NCBI GenBank assembly: GCA_963835885.1
Contig: CAWIHF010000005.1
Span: 1 to 64,000 of the forward strand
From: Roseiarcus sp963835885
Lineage (GTDB): Bacteria > Pseudomonadota > Alphaproteobacteria > Rhizobiales > Beijerinckiaceae
Direction: 5' to 3'
DNA length: 64,000 nucleotides
Made by a program: the position numbers and the translations under genes. The notes under the pieces were generated by a model. That model worked only from the letters and a program-made list of their open reading frames with translations. It did not search any database and was not told where the DNA came from. Below, piece by piece: positions 37,383-46,800 of the stretch (its first letter is position 1; every line of letters starts with the position of its first letter).

Positions 37383-38834
37383 CTACTGGGTGATGAATCC
37401 GATCTTTCCGGCGTAGCCGGGCAGCGGCCGGAGCGATCCCGAAGTGGAATAGATCCGGTTGACTCGGCCGAGCAGTACGGCCTGCGGATCGCTCGCGTCC
37501 TCAAAATTTTGGTCTGGCCTGACGATCTGATCCGGATCGATGGAGTGGACGATGTAGGGCGTCACGATGATCATCAACTCGGTCTCGTTTCGCTGATAGT
37601 CACGGGAACGAAAGAGCGCGCCGAGGACCGGCAAGTTCATCAATCCTGGCAATCCGTTGATCGCTTGCTGGGTCTGCGTTGAGATTAGACCTGCGGTGGC
37701 GATCGATCCGCCTGACGGCAACTCGACAGTGGTGACGTTGTTGCGCGTGCGGAAGCCGGGAATCGAGATGCCGCTGAAGGTGATCTGGGTCGAATAGTCG
37801 ACATCGGTGACTTCGGTCGCGATGCGGAGCTGGATCCGCCCCTGCGACAGCACGACCGGCGTGAAATTCAGAGTGACGCCGTAAGGCTGCTGGATGAATC
37901 CGACCTGACAGAGTCCCCCCGTGCAGGACTGGCTGTTTGCGATGGGAATCGTCCCACCGGCCATGAACTTTGCGCTTTCGCCCGACACCGCAGTCACCGT
38001 CGGCTCGGCGAGCGTATGCGCGACGCCCTGGCGCTCGAAGGCCTGCAAGGTGGCGCTGAAGCTTCCGCTTCCTTTGACCCAGCTCAATGTCGCTGCGGTC
38101 GAGGTAAGCGCGCCATTGATCGCAAACGGGTTATCGAGCTTGAAGCTGCCGTTGGGACCGCTGCCGCTCATGGTGACGCCGAGCTGCTTGACGATCTCAC
38201 GGTGAATTTCGGCGACAGTGACCCTGAGACTCACCTGATCAAGCCCGCGTATGGTCAGCGAATTGATGACCTTTCCGCTGGAGCCCCCCGAGGCGGAGAT
38301 GCCGGCCGCGCCGAAGGAAAAAGAACCTCCGGCATCCGAGACGAAGCCGGACGCAATGTCGATGGCTTTCTGAGCATCGCCGGCCGACGCCACCGATCCG
38401 GTCAGAATGATCGAATCAGCGACGGTGCGAACGTGAATGTCGTTGCCGGGAATTGCCGCATTGAGGAGGTTCGACAGCTCTCCGACATCGCGCCCGACCG
38501 AAACCTGGATGATCGCGATCTTTCGACCGTCCTTGCCGAGGGCGAAGATTGTGGTTTGTCCGTTTGCGAGCGCGGAGACATAGATTCTCTTTGCGGATCG
38601 GACGATGGCGGTGGCGATCCTCGGGTCGCCCACATAGATTTCCGCCGCCTCTCCCGGCAGGTCCACGATGACGGACTTGCCCACTCCGATCTGCAGGTTC
38701 TTGACGAGGCTTCCGGTCACGTTGGTCATCATTTGCGACAGGTCGCGTTCAGCCGCCGATGGGCTCGTGATCGTTGCAGCAGCGATGGCAGTAAGGGCGA
38801 CCGCGGCGCGAAAGGCGAAGCGAAGCCGGGTCAT
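37383..38834 (-). CDS. cpaC: Tad pilus secretin CpaC/RcpA
   Basis: CpaC forms the outer-membrane ring through which the Flp pilus passes. The 483-residue protein has a signal peptide (FRAAVALTAIAAATITSPSA), an N-terminal pilus-secretin domain (GKSVIVDLPGEAAEIYVGDP), a BON-like region, and the secretin domain with FMAGGTIPIANSQ, IQQPYGVTLNFTPVVLSQGR and LPVLGALFRSRDYQRNETEL. Its ATG overlaps the cpaB stop (ATGA). All expected domains are present. Confidence 0.94.
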   Translation of the reverse strand: MTRLRFAFRAAVALTAIAAATITSPSAAERDLSQMMTNVTGSLVKNLQIGVGKSVIVDLPGEAAEIYVGDPRIATAIVRSAKRIYVSALANGQTTIFALGKDGRKIAIIQVSVGRDVGELSNLLNAAIPGNDIHVRTVADSIILTGSVASAGDAQKAIDIASGFVSDAGGSFSFGAAGISASGGSSGKVINSLTIRGLDQVSLRVTVAEIHREIVKQLGVTMSGSGPNGSFKLDNPFAINGALTSTAATLSWVKGSGSFSATLQAFERQGVAHTLAEPTVTAVSGESAKFMAGGTIPIANSQSCTGGLCQVGFIQQPYGVTLNFTPVVLSQGRIQLRIATEVTDVDYSTQITFSGISIPGFRTRNNVTTVELPSGGSIATAGLISTQTQQAINGLPGLMNLPVLGALFRSRDYQRNETELMIIVTPYIVHSIDPDQIVRPDQNFEDASDPQAVLLGRVNRIYSTSGSLRPLPGYAGKIGFITQ

Positions 38835-39646
38835 CGGACAGCCTGCTGCGCGGCGCCGAAGCGAACCACAGTGAGTTCGCCTTTCGATCCTCCGTTTGCG
38901 CCCACAACGGTTTCTGCCGGGCCCCCGCTGTCGGCCAAGCTGCGTAGGACAAGATGGAGGTTCGCGTTGCCGGAATGCTGGGCGAGAATGATCAGGTTGA
39001 CCTGATCGGGGTCCAACTCAAGGGTTGCGTTGCCGCCCGTAACGACTTTTTTGCCGTTCTGCTCCTCGATGTTCTGGCCGATCGCAAGCACGCGAACGTT
39101 GGCGAGAATGGTTTGCGAGGTGAAAACTTCCACCCCACGCGCCTTCGTCGCCTCGTCATCGCGCGCGATTCGGACGACGTCGACGCGGTCGTTGGGCAGG
39201 ATGAATCCCCCGGCCGACGAATCTCCGCCGTTGTCGATCTTGATCGCAACCGCGCGCATGCCGCTCGGCAAAATCGCTGACATGAAGCCACCCCCATCGC
39301 CCGGCTTGATCAGCTTGTCGCGCCGGATCGGCTCACCGCGCATGATCGCGACGCGCGTCATCGAACCTTTAAGGTCCTCTATGGCGTTGGCGCTGTTCGA
39401 TTTGGTGATCATCAGCTCGGACAGCGCCCCCTTCGGCCAGGTTTGCCACCCGAGGGCGCTTTCGTTCACCGCGAATCCCATCGGTAGGTCTTGCCGGGCG
39501 ACCAACACTTGGTCGACATCGATTACTGGGGCCGCCTTGGCCATCGGCTGGTTAGGCCGGGCGCTCTGGCTGACCGCGAAAAGCGCATATGCGGCTCCAA
39601 AAGCCATGGCGGCGATGGCGCCGGCAATTAGCAGTCTTTGATTCAT
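38831..39646 (-). CDS. cpaB: Tad pilus assembly protein CpaB/RcpC
   Basis: CpaB is a periplasmic, membrane-anchored protein with a SAF domain that supports the secretin. Translation most likely begins at the ATG at 39646 (MNQRLLIAGAIAAMAFGAAY), giving 271 residues with the membrane helix at the very start; the frame to 39682 adds 12 residues with no support. The SAF domain contains VLVARQDLPMGFAVNESALG, and IMRGEPIRRDKLIKPGDGGG and RVDVVRIARDDEATKARG follow. It heads the minus-strand operon cpaB-C-D-E-F-tadB-tadC. The pilin gene and cpaA, which usually precede it, are not adjacent. Confidence 0.9.
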   Translation of the reverse strand: MNQRLLIAGAIAAMAFGAAYALFAVSQSARPNQPMAKAAPVIDVDQVLVARQDLPMGFAVNESALGWQTWPKGALSELMITKSNSANAIEDLKGSMTRVAIMRGEPIRRDKLIKPGDGGGFMSAILPSGMRAVAIKIDNGGDSSAGGFILPNDRVDVVRIARDDEATKARGVEVFTSQTILANVRVLAIGQNIEEQNGKKVVTGGNATLELDPDQVNLIILAQHSGNANLHLVLRSLADSGGPAETVVGANGGSKGELTVVRFGAAQQAVR

Positions 39647-39682
39647 CAGAGGCCGAATCCTCAAACAGAGACCGTCTTTCAA

Positions 39683-39879
39683 TCTTCTCTTAAACGGCAG
39701 TTTATCAAGACATGGTTAATTTGGTCGGTCTGTTTTAGAAGTGCGAGTATTTAAATAATATATCCTTTATCTGTTGTTCCGTTGAGGAAAACTGATATCC
39801 TACAAACGTGCATCTTTAGCTGAGAGCAAAGCTTGAATAATTCAATTGAACTGCAGAAACTAGCACGATCTAGAGTCTC
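39683..39879. other. AT-rich intergenic stretch upstream of cpaB
   Basis: About 200 bases clearly richer in A/T than the flanks, including a TTTAAATAATATATCC tract near 39750. It probably holds the promoter of the cpa operon. No flp pilin frame was found in it. Confidence 0.4.
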
Positions 39880-39881
39880 TA

Positions 39882-40310
39882 GAGCAGACTCCGATCAAGT
39901 TGTATCAGAGCCGCAGGCGACGATTAATTTGTGCGTTCGGCGGTTTTGAAGATGTGGGCGCAGGCGTCGAGCGCCCTTATCAGGCCGGCGACCGGAATTG
40001 ATGAGTTGCTCGATCCGCGATCGCTTGTGGGCAAGCAAATTGTTCATGACGACGATACCACCTTGCGAGAGGGTGGAAGCGAGACACGTCTCCACCCATG
40101 CCTCGAACGGGGCGGCGTTCATCGGCCGGTCTTAAGGCCTTCGGGGCCGCAAGCCCTCGAAGGCCGGAGACCGGCGACGAGGGTGATCGTCTTGTTGTGG
40201 CCCGTGCGGGACGGTCCTTCGGCGTCCTTCCGGCCCGGCGCCCGCAATTCAAACTCGGACACGACTCCGAAGAACAACCTCTTGACAAGAGCACCGCGAT
40301 ATGTTCTTGA
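39882..40310 (-). pseudogene. IS630-family remnant
   Basis: The right side starts at the element end, TA then GAGCAGACTCCGATCAAG at 39882, matching the ends of the intact IS630 at 20895. Inward on the minus strand are pieces of the DDE domain in different frames: MNAAPFEAWVETCLASTLSQ and GGIVVMNNLLAHKRSRIEQL, then a deletion and a terminal NYF-VACGSD-like tail. Most of the transposase is gone. It sits between cpaB and cpaA. Confidence 0.7.
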
Positions 40311-40720
40311 TATGTTCTAACAACGCAACGGAGACCGTCTTGTCCGCTCGCCTCGGACCTGCCCCGCCTTGGGCGGAGATGGTCCCCTCGTCGCCTTGCG
40401 TATCGAAGGAAAGCCGGTATTGAGATGTTGATTAGCCGCCCTGGACGGAGCCGCGCCGCGTGACGGAGAAATTTTCAGCCGTTCAGCCGCCAAATTGTCT
40501 CGTTCCAAATTCGCCAAATTCGGTCGTAAAGCCTTGAGAAATATAGGTCCCCAGTGAAATTTTTTGAAATTTTCTGAAGGAAATTGAATTTTTCTGAAAA
40601 GATTTGGAAGCCCGGCGGAAATTTTTTGAAACGTTTGGAAATTTTCTGAAGGAAATGGCGGATCGTCGGCGTCCCGCCCCGTCATCGCGAGCGACGATTC
40701 CAGTCGATCGGAACCTGCTC
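40311..40720. other. Gap with AT-rich repeats
   Basis: About 400 bases between the IS630 remnant and cpaA. A 122-codon minus-strand frame runs through the AT-rich repeat, but its Phe/Lys-rich repeats follow from the DNA repeat, so it is not called. Confidence 0.4.
40556..40656. repeat. AT-rich duplicated unit
   Basis: GAAATTTTTTGAAA occurs at 40556-40569 and 40618-40631, and an identical 18-base unit, AAATTTTCTGAAGGAAAT, at 40567-40584 and 40639-40656. The composition contrasts sharply with the GC-rich flanks. Confidence 0.7.
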
Positions 40721-41224
40721 TTAGTTTAACGCTGCGGCCCAGATTTCGGTATGGGGATATTCAATCAGTCCAGCGATTGCCAGCGCGATCCCATAGGGAA
40801 CGCCGGTTTCCGGATCGTGCAATCGCGCCACCCCCGTGTGCTGTGCGAGGATCGCGGGGAGCGGCCTTGCTCGCGCCATCAACAAGCCGAGGGTGAGGAG
40901 ACCTCCGCAGATAGAAGCCGAGAGTCCGTAGTCAAGAATCGAACCCCACCCCATCCATAGGGCAATCGCCGCCGCGAGCTTGGCGTCGCCCCCTCCGATC
41001 CACCGGACCGAGAACATGGCGAATGTAATGACCAGAATCGCGAGACCACAGGAGACGTCATAAAGTACCGCGTGTGGCGGCAGACACTCCGCCGCCAACA
41101 CGAAGTAGCCGATCGTGAGCGCCGCAGGGATCAGGTTCGGAATCGTCATCGTCAGAAAGTCCATCGAAGCCGACAGGACCATCAATCCAGGAAACAGTAT
41201 GGCGACGAATGCAGCGAGGGCCAT
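40721..41224 (-). CDS. cpaA: Prepilin peptidase CpaA (A24 family)
   Basis: CpaA cleaves the leader of Flp prepilin. The 167-residue polytopic membrane protein has the two catalytic aspartates of A24 peptidases: in SASMDFLTMTIPNLIPAALT after the first helix, and in VRWIGGGDAKLAAAIALWMG. The remaining sequence is hydrophobic, with five or six helices. It is separated from cpaB by the IS630 remnant and AT-rich DNA, whereas cpaA is normally beside flp and cpaB. Confidence 0.88.
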   Translation of the reverse strand: MALAAFVAILFPGLMVLSASMDFLTMTIPNLIPAALTIGYFVLAAECLPPHAVLYDVSCGLAILVITFAMFSVRWIGGGDAKLAAAIALWMGWGSILDYGLSASICGGLLTLGLLMARARPLPAILAQHTGVARLHDPETGVPYGIALAIAGLIEYPHTEIWAAALN

Positions 41225-41525
41225 CGAGAATCTTCTGACGTGTTTGTCTCAGGGCGTAGAGTTCATATCCGGGCGCCATTTTCTGTTCTTGCCGACGCCT
41301 TTCAAGATAGACTTCCTCTTGGTCATTCAACTGCCACGAATACCGTGTCCGATGGCTGTCGACGTACCGAAAGAACTAGCGGGTACTGCTTTCGAGTGAG
41401 TTAAGGGTTTTCGAACCGAGTGGCTGACCGAAATGCGCATTGAAACGCGGTCCTGCCCCTTCACATGCGATCGACTGGCTTGCGCAGAAAAGGAAAAATC
41501 GCAGGCCTCAGATCCGGGTCCGTAT
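41225..41525. other. Gap upstream of cpaA
   Basis: About 300 bases between DUF1491 and cpaA. A minus-strand frame (MNDQEEVYLERRRQE, 41330 on) overlaps the cpaA start in another frame and is probably chance. The cpaA promoter should lie here. Confidence 0.35.
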
Positions 41526-41900
41526 TCACCCGCGCCCGGGTTCGCCCGACCCTTGAGACGCCAAATCAAGCCGCGGCCGGCCCTCCCGATCTTCAACCTC
41601 GATGATCCAAATATCGGGATCGAATGACTGCTCTCGCGCGAGCCTTTCGTTCACCCCCTGGTCATCGATCCATTCAGTGTCGTGCATCCGCGTAAAAAGT
41701 CTCTCGACGCCGCGTTCGAGGTCAAAGGCCAGAGATTGCGGGGCAGGCCCGTAAAGCGCCGATCGGCCGTCCAGACAGTCGATCCTGACGAAGATCGCGC
41801 CAGCGTCCGATGCGCCCCGTCGCCGCAGCACCGCGGATATTCCTTCAGCCCCGCAGCGCCGCAGATAGGCGGCTACCCACAGGTCGGACCGCAAGCGCAT
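41526..41900 (-). CDS. DUF1491 family protein
   Basis: A conserved alphaproteobacterial protein of unknown function. The 124 residues show the family features: MRLRSDLWVAAYLRRCGAEG, ISAVLRRRGASDAGAIFV, DCLDGRSALYGPAPQSLAF and ARAQSFDPD-type text followed by IWIIEVEDREGRPRLDL. It is soluble and alpha/beta. The ATG at 41900 begins the conserved N-terminus. It lies 114 bases downstream of the acyltransferase gene on the same strand. Confidence 0.85.
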   Translation of the reverse strand: MRLRSDLWVAAYLRRCGAEGISAVLRRRGASDAGAIFVRIDCLDGRSALYGPAPQSLAFDLERGVERLFTRMHDTEWIDDQGVNERLAREQSFDPDIWIIEVEDREGRPRLDLASQGSGEPGRG

Positions 41901-42014
41901 CTATTTGCGACCCGTCGGCCATGCCCTGCCGACTTCGATTGGGGCGATGACGGTCGTCACGCGCAATCCATGCATGCGCTTGAAATCGGAAGGGCTCGGA
42001 GACAGGGATATGCG

Positions 42015-42800
42015 TCAGGATGATGCGGCGGACGTGGTGTCATAAATTTCGCCTTCTGCGATGATGGCCACCAGAGACGGATCGCGTGCTGCAGCTTCCG
42101 CATTCAGGCGCGCACAGGCCAATTCTATCGCGTCCTGCAACCGAGCGGCAAAGGTTTGCCGGTCGAGGCCGGGCGCGATCGGAGGAAGATACTCAATTAC
42201 CGCCACGCCTGGCCGGCGCATGAATCCCCTTCTTCTCCAAAATAACCCGGTATTTACCGCGACCGGCAGGCAGGACGCTCCTGTCTCCGCGTAGATGGCG
42301 GCGACCCCCTGCCTGTATCTTGGCGGCGCCCCCGGAGGACGTCGCGTGCCTTCCGGATAAATGAAGATCTGCCGGCCGGCGGCAAGAACGGGTTTCGCGG
42401 CGGCGGCGATCTGTTGCAAAGCCTGCCGTCCCCGGGCCCGGTCGATTGAGATCTGTTTCGAGACGATGAGATAGAGCCCAAACAGCGGGATGTAGGTCAG
42501 TTCCCGCTTGAGTATAATGGCGAAATCTGGGGCGTATTTGAGGAGAGCGAAAGTCTCAAGGAAGGACTGATGCTTAGCCGCAATCACAACGCCGCCCTGC
42601 GGGATGTTCTCGACGCCGCGGTATTCGACCGTAAGTCCGCAGATATGCTCAAGAAGCCAGATCGAAACAGCGCGCCAAACTGAGGCGAGCGCAAAGATTC
42701 CTCGCCGGCCGATCAAAATCGTCGGCAGGCCCACAATCATCAACACGACGAGCGTCATATAAAAGAGGAGGTTGAAGACCACGGATCGAACGCCGACCAT
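42015..42800 (-). CDS. Lysophospholipid acyltransferase family protein (PlsC-like)
   Basis: 1-acyl-sn-glycerol-3-phosphate acyltransferases make phosphatidic acid for membrane lipids. The 261-residue protein has an N-terminal membrane helix (FNLLFYMTLVVLMIVGLPTI), the catalytic block VVIAAKHQSFLETFALLKYA (His-x4-acid with Glu rather than Asp), RELTYIPLFGLYLIVSKQ and the substrate motif FIYPEGTRRPPGAPPRYRQG. The GVAAIYAETGASCLPVAVNT stretch also fits. The HxxxxE variant is frequent in alphaproteobacterial members. It lies downstream of ftsX. Confidence 0.85.
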   Translation of the reverse strand: MVGVRSVVFNLLFYMTLVVLMIVGLPTILIGRRGIFALASVWRAVSIWLLEHICGLTVEYRGVENIPQGGVVIAAKHQSFLETFALLKYAPDFAIILKRELTYIPLFGLYLIVSKQISIDRARGRQALQQIAAAAKPVLAAGRQIFIYPEGTRRPPGAPPRYRQGVAAIYAETGASCLPVAVNTGLFWRRRGFMRRPGVAVIEYLPPIAPGLDRQTFAARLQDAIELACARLNAEAAARDPSLVAIIAEGEIYDTTSAASS

Positions 42801-42840
42801 CGCAGCACTCAGTCGCCGAAACGGATGAGGGAGGTTGTGG

Positions 42841-43791
42841 TCACTGAAGTCCGCGAAGATGACGTAAGACGATTGCTCGAGAGACCAAGCCGGTTAGAAC
42901 CGTCACGATTGCGCCGATCAGGACGAGCGCCGCGTATCCGGTCGGGCTAAGCGCGAAGGCGCCGAACATGGCGGCGATTTGCGCGCCTCCAGCCGAGGAC
43001 GCCGTCCATCGGGAAAGGGTCTGCGCAGCCAGGAAGAACGCCATCGCCAACAACCCTCCGATCAGGGCTCCCCGGAAGCCAATGTTGCGAAAATGAGTTT
43101 CGAATTCCCGGGCGACGAAGCTGTCGGAAGCCCCGACGAAATGCAGCACCTCAACAATCTCGCGATTTGCCGCGACGGCCCCGCGGGTTGCGAACCCGAT
43201 CGCAATGGCCATAGCGACGATCATGAGGGCGAACGAGGAGACGGCCAGAACGACGATGGCGCCGGCTATTGTCCCGATGCGGCCGGCCCAAATCCTTCGA
43301 TCACTGAGAGTGGCCTGGGGGACCGAACGGGCGAGAGCCTCGCGGAGCCGGACCACGTCCTCTTCAAGAGCGCCCTCCATGTCGACGACGACGATCCGGG
43401 GAACCGGCAGCAAGCTCAGGTCGAGTCCATCGCCCAGCCACGGCTGCAGCAGCTTACCTGATTCGGCGGCAGAATAGACGCGGACGTGCTTTACCCCTCG
43501 CGTCTGGGCCGCGATCGAGGCGACCTTGGCGACAAGGCCGTCGACATCATCGCCGGCGCCGGGTTTCACCTGGATCGTGACTTGCCGCAGAACCTCGGAC
43601 CGCCAGCCTTGCGACGCTTGCGCCAAAAGCAAAGCGCCGCCGGCAGTCAAACACGCCAGGAAGGTCATAATCGCGATAACGGCCGCCAACGCGCGACCGG
43701 CGACCGACTCCTGCGGAATGAGTGGCATGCGTCGATTCAGAGCAGCCTGGGGCGCAAGCGCGAGCTGCCTGTCGCGAACCGGCTCCTTCAT
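42841..43791 (-). CDS. ftsX: Cell division ABC-type permease FtsX
   Basis: FtsX with FtsE links the divisome to periplasmic peptidoglycan hydrolysis. The 316-residue protein has a cytoplasmic N-terminus, one helix (AALNRRMPLIPQESVAG then a hydrophobic stretch), a periplasmic loop with VRVYSAAESGKLLQPWLG and three C-terminal helices around VEVLHFVGASDSFVAREFET. The start overlaps the ftsE stop by four bases. The layout is typical. Confidence 0.9.
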   Translation of the reverse strand: MKEPVRDRQLALAPQAALNRRMPLIPQESVAGRALAAVIAIMTFLACLTAGGALLLAQASQGWRSEVLRQVTIQVKPGAGDDVDGLVAKVASIAAQTRGVKHVRVYSAAESGKLLQPWLGDGLDLSLLPVPRIVVVDMEGALEEDVVRLREALARSVPQATLSDRRIWAGRIGTIAGAIVVLAVSSFALMIVAMAIAIGFATRGAVAANREIVEVLHFVGASDSFVAREFETHFRNIGFRGALIGGLLAMAFFLAAQTLSRWTASSAGGAQIAAMFGAFALSPTGYAALVLIGAIVTVLTGLVSRAIVLRHLRGLQ

Positions 43792-44489
43792 GTCGCAGCG
43801 CCGTCGAACGTCGCAACGTTTCCATTACCAACAACGAGACGCCGCGCGAAACTGAACTGATCCATGAGGGGCAGGTCATGGGTTGCAATGACGACCGCTG
43901 TTCCGAGCCGATGCAACTCTATGAATAGCCGAAGAAGCCGGCGTGCGAGCCCGGGATCGACGTTTCCGGTCGGCTCGTCGGCGAGAAGCAGTTCAGGGCG
44001 GACGATGAGCGCTCTCGCAATTGCGGCGCGCTGCTTCTCGCCGCCGGAAAGGAGCACCGGCGAGGCGTTGATCCGGTCGCCAAGACCGACCCAGCGAAGC
44101 AATTCGATGACTTCGCCGCGGTAGTCCGACTCCGCCCGGCCCATTGCGCGCAGCGGGAGCGCAACATTTTCGTAAGTCGTGAGGTGGTCGAGCAAACGGA
44201 AATCTTGAAACACGACGCCGATCCGTCTGCGCAACGCCGTGATCTGATCCTTGCTCAAAGTCGCAGCGTCCTGCCCGAAGATTTGTATCGATCCGCGCGT
44301 CGGTCGGAGCGACAACAGCATGAGTCTCAGAAGTGTGGTCTTGCCGGCGCCGGATGGACCCGTCACGAACTGAAAGCTTTGAGGCGCAATCGAGAAATTG
44401 AGGTCGCTGACGACCTCCGGCCCCATTCCATAGCGCAAACCGACGTTTTCAAATAGTAACACGCGATCCCCGGACGATGGCTGAGCCAT
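43788..44489 (-). CDS. ftsE: Cell division ATP-binding protein FtsE
   Basis: FtsE is the ATPase partner of FtsX. The 233 residues have all ABC motifs: Walker A TGPSGAGKTTLLRLML, a Q-loop region with RIGVVFQDFRLLDHLTTYEN, the signature LLSGGEKQRAAIARALIVRP, Walker B LLLADEPTGNVDPGLARRLL and the switch His in VVIATHDLPLMDQF. It begins at the ATG at 44489 and overlaps ftsX by four bases. The gap of about 220 bases upstream should contain the promoter. Confidence 0.95.
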   Translation of the reverse strand: MAQPSSGDRVLLFENVGLRYGMGPEVVSDLNFSIAPQSFQFVTGPSGAGKTTLLRLMLLSLRPTRGSIQIFGQDAATLSKDQITALRRRIGVVFQDFRLLDHLTTYENVALPLRAMGRAESDYRGEVIELLRWVGLGDRINASPVLLSGGEKQRAAIARALIVRPELLLADEPTGNVDPGLARRLLRLFIELHRLGTAVVIATHDLPLMDQFSFARRLVVGNGNVATFDGAAT

Positions 44490-44726
44490 ACCCGTTTCGT
44501 GCGGCTTTAGCTATAATTCCGTCTGAACGCCAGCGGGCGAACTCGTATTCGTTCGAACCACAAAAGGACCGTCATACTGGCCTTGCGGGCCGATACGATT
44601 GTGGACAAGCTTTGAGCGGAATTGCAGCATCGAACCGTGCGGCGGGTCGTTCCCAGCCGAGCGCAAAATGAGGTCGTGGAATAGGCCGATCTCACTGGGT
44701 CGAGGGTTATGGTCAGGACGCGCCGC

Positions 44727-46580
44727 ATGGCAAGAGAGCTTTCCGTGTTTGAAAGTCGATTTCAATGCTTTTCCGAGTTGGGAGGCCCGGAAAATCGTAA
44801 GGAGCGGTTGGTAGAACTGCGCCGCGAATTGGAAAAACTCGGCGTCGATGGGTTCATTGTTCCTCGGGCTGACGAACACCAGAATGAATACGTGCCGGCG
44901 AATGCCGAGCGGTTACTTTGGCTGACCGGCTTTGCCGGATCGGCGGGACTCGCAATCATACTGAAAGACAAAGCGGCGTTGTTTGTCGATGGGCGTTATA
45001 CTGAGCAAGCGAAATTGCAAGTGGACAGGTCTCTTTTCGAACTGCGGCATGCGGTCGATGATCCGCCGACGGAATGGATCGCGAAAAACCTCCGGCCAGG
45101 CGACAGGCTTGGCTACGATCCGCGCCTTCATACTCCTGATTCCGTGTCGAGATTGTCCTCGGCATGCTCAAAGGCGCAGGCGCACCTGATCAGCGTCGCC
45201 CCCAATCCGATCGATATGATTTGGAGGGATCGTCCCGGACCTCCGTTGGGCGTCATAACCCAGCACAAGGCGCGTTTTGCGGGTGAGAACGCCTTGGTCA
45301 AGATTGCCGGGGTCCGAAAGGCTCTCGAAGGCGTCGACGGGTTGCTTGTGAGCGACCCGCACAATCTGGCGTGGCTGTTCAATATTCGCGGCGGCGACGT
45401 CTCCCATACGCCGTTGCCCCTTGGTTTTGCCTACGTTCGCGCCGAGGGGCGGCCGCTCTTATTTGTGGACCCCGGAAAGCTAACGGACGCCGTTCGGGAC
45501 AGTCTCAGCGACCTCGCGGAATTGCTTAAACCGGACGCCCTCGAAACGTTCATCTGTCGGCTCGGCCAGAATGGCGCGCGGGTCGCCTTCGACGCCGCGA
45601 CGGCGCCGGCTTTTCTTACGCAAGCGCTGGAAAGGGCGGGCGGAAAGGCGGAAGTCGGCAAGGACCCAATCTCGCTCATGAAAGCGGTAAAGAACAAGGT
45701 GGAGTTGGCAGGAGCGAGGGCCGCACATCAACGCGACGGCGCAGCGATGGCCCGGTTTCTAGCATGGTTTGATGCGGAAGCGTCTCGCAGAAAACTTACG
45801 GAAATCGACGCGGTGCGTGCGCTGGAGACTTTTCGACGGGCGACGGGGGCGCTGAAGGACATTTCATTCCCCACGATCGCCGCGGCGGGACCGAATTCCG
45901 CCCTACCGCATTACCGCGTCACTCTCGCGTCGAACTCAGTAATAGATCGCGGATTATTTCTCATTGACAGCGGCGGACAATATGAGGACGGCACGACTGA
46001 CATAACCCGGACGGTCGCAGTCGGGCGGCCGACACGTCTTATGCGAGACCGATTTACTCGAGTGTTGAAGGGCCACATTGCGATTGCCCGGGCAGTGTTT
46101 CCAAAAGGGACCACCGGATCGCAGATCGATCTGCTCGCCCGGTTGCCGCTCTGGCAGATCGGGTTGGACTTCGACCACGGGACTGGACATGGCGTGGGCT
46201 CATACCTTTCCGTGCATGAGGGGCCCCATCGAATCTCGAAGAAAGCGGAGACGCCGCTCGCACCGGGCATGATCCTGTCGAACGAACCCGGTTACTATCT
46301 GGCGGGCGAATTCGGCATTCGCATTGAAAATCTGGTGCTCATCGAGTCAAGGACAATCGCCAAGTCCGACAGGGATATGCTCGGATTTGAAACACTTACC
46401 CTTGCGCCAATCGATTTGCGCCTTATTGACTGGAAGTTGATGGAGCCGGAGGAGATCAAGTGGCTCAATGACTATCACGCCCGTGTGCGTAAGACGTTGT
46501 CGCCTCTTGTCGATACCGCAACCCGACGTTGGCTGGCGACCGCAACGCGTCGCAGCGAAAATTCATATACCGTGCATTGA
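44727..46580 (+). CDS. Xaa-Pro aminopeptidase, M24B family
   Basis: The enzyme removes an N-terminal residue linked to proline. The three-domain AMP1-like form begins ERLVELRRELEKLGVDGFIV and PRADEHQNEYVPANAERLLW. The pita-bread domain has the five metal ligands in LFLIDSGGQYEDGTTDITRT (two Asp), FDHGTGHGVGSYLSVHEGPH (His), ILSNEPGYYLAGEFGIRIEN (Glu) and a final Glu in the same block. Starts at ATG 44709, ATG 44727 and GTG 44745 are all possible; 44727 has AGGA eight bases upstream. It diverges from ftsE. About 617 residues, normal. Confidence 0.88.
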   Translation: MARELSVFESRFQCFSELGGPENRKERLVELRRELEKLGVDGFIVPRADEHQNEYVPANAERLLWLTGFAGSAGLAIILKDKAALFVDGRYTEQAKLQVDRSLFELRHAVDDPPTEWIAKNLRPGDRLGYDPRLHTPDSVSRLSSACSKAQAHLISVAPNPIDMIWRDRPGPPLGVITQHKARFAGENALVKIAGVRKALEGVDGLLVSDPHNLAWLFNIRGGDVSHTPLPLGFAYVRAEGRPLLFVDPGKLTDAVRDSLSDLAELLKPDALETFICRLGQNGARVAFDAATAPAFLTQALERAGGKAEVGKDPISLMKAVKNKVELAGARAAHQRDGAAMARFLAWFDAEASRRKLTEIDAVRALETFRRATGALKDISFPTIAAAGPNSALPHYRVTLASNSVIDRGLFLIDSGGQYEDGTTDITRTVAVGRPTRLMRDRFTRVLKGHIAIARAVFPKGTTGSQIDLLARLPLWQIGLDFDHGTGHGVGSYLSVHEGPHRISKKAETPLAPGMILSNEPGYYLAGEFGIRIENLVLIESRTIAKSDRDMLGFETLTLAPIDLRLIDWKLMEPEEIKWLNDYHARVRKTLSPLVDTATRRWLATATRRSENSYTVH

Positions 46581-46800
46581 CTCGTAACGACTCGGAAACC
46601 GGTGCATCCCACTCGCTGAGGCTCGTCCCAACGTTGTGCTTTTGGTCGACAGAAATTATAGTTTTGCACGTGGCCTCGTAATCAAGCTGCGGCAGCCATC
46701 GCCAAACAGGGTATCGATTCTTCATTTCCGCGAAGGTCACCGTGGTCGTCCAAAGCTCGGGAATTGGAGCGGCGCAACCTGACAACTCTCGACGCTCAGA

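Noticed and set aside
40317..40685. 122-codon minus-strand frame through the AT-rich repeats
   Set aside because: Its repeated Phe/Lys/Asn text reflects the DNA repeat, and there is no ribosome binding site.
46465..46785. 106-codon minus-strand frame after the aminopeptidase
   Set aside because: It overlaps the aminopeptidase end, has no family resemblance and no convincing start.
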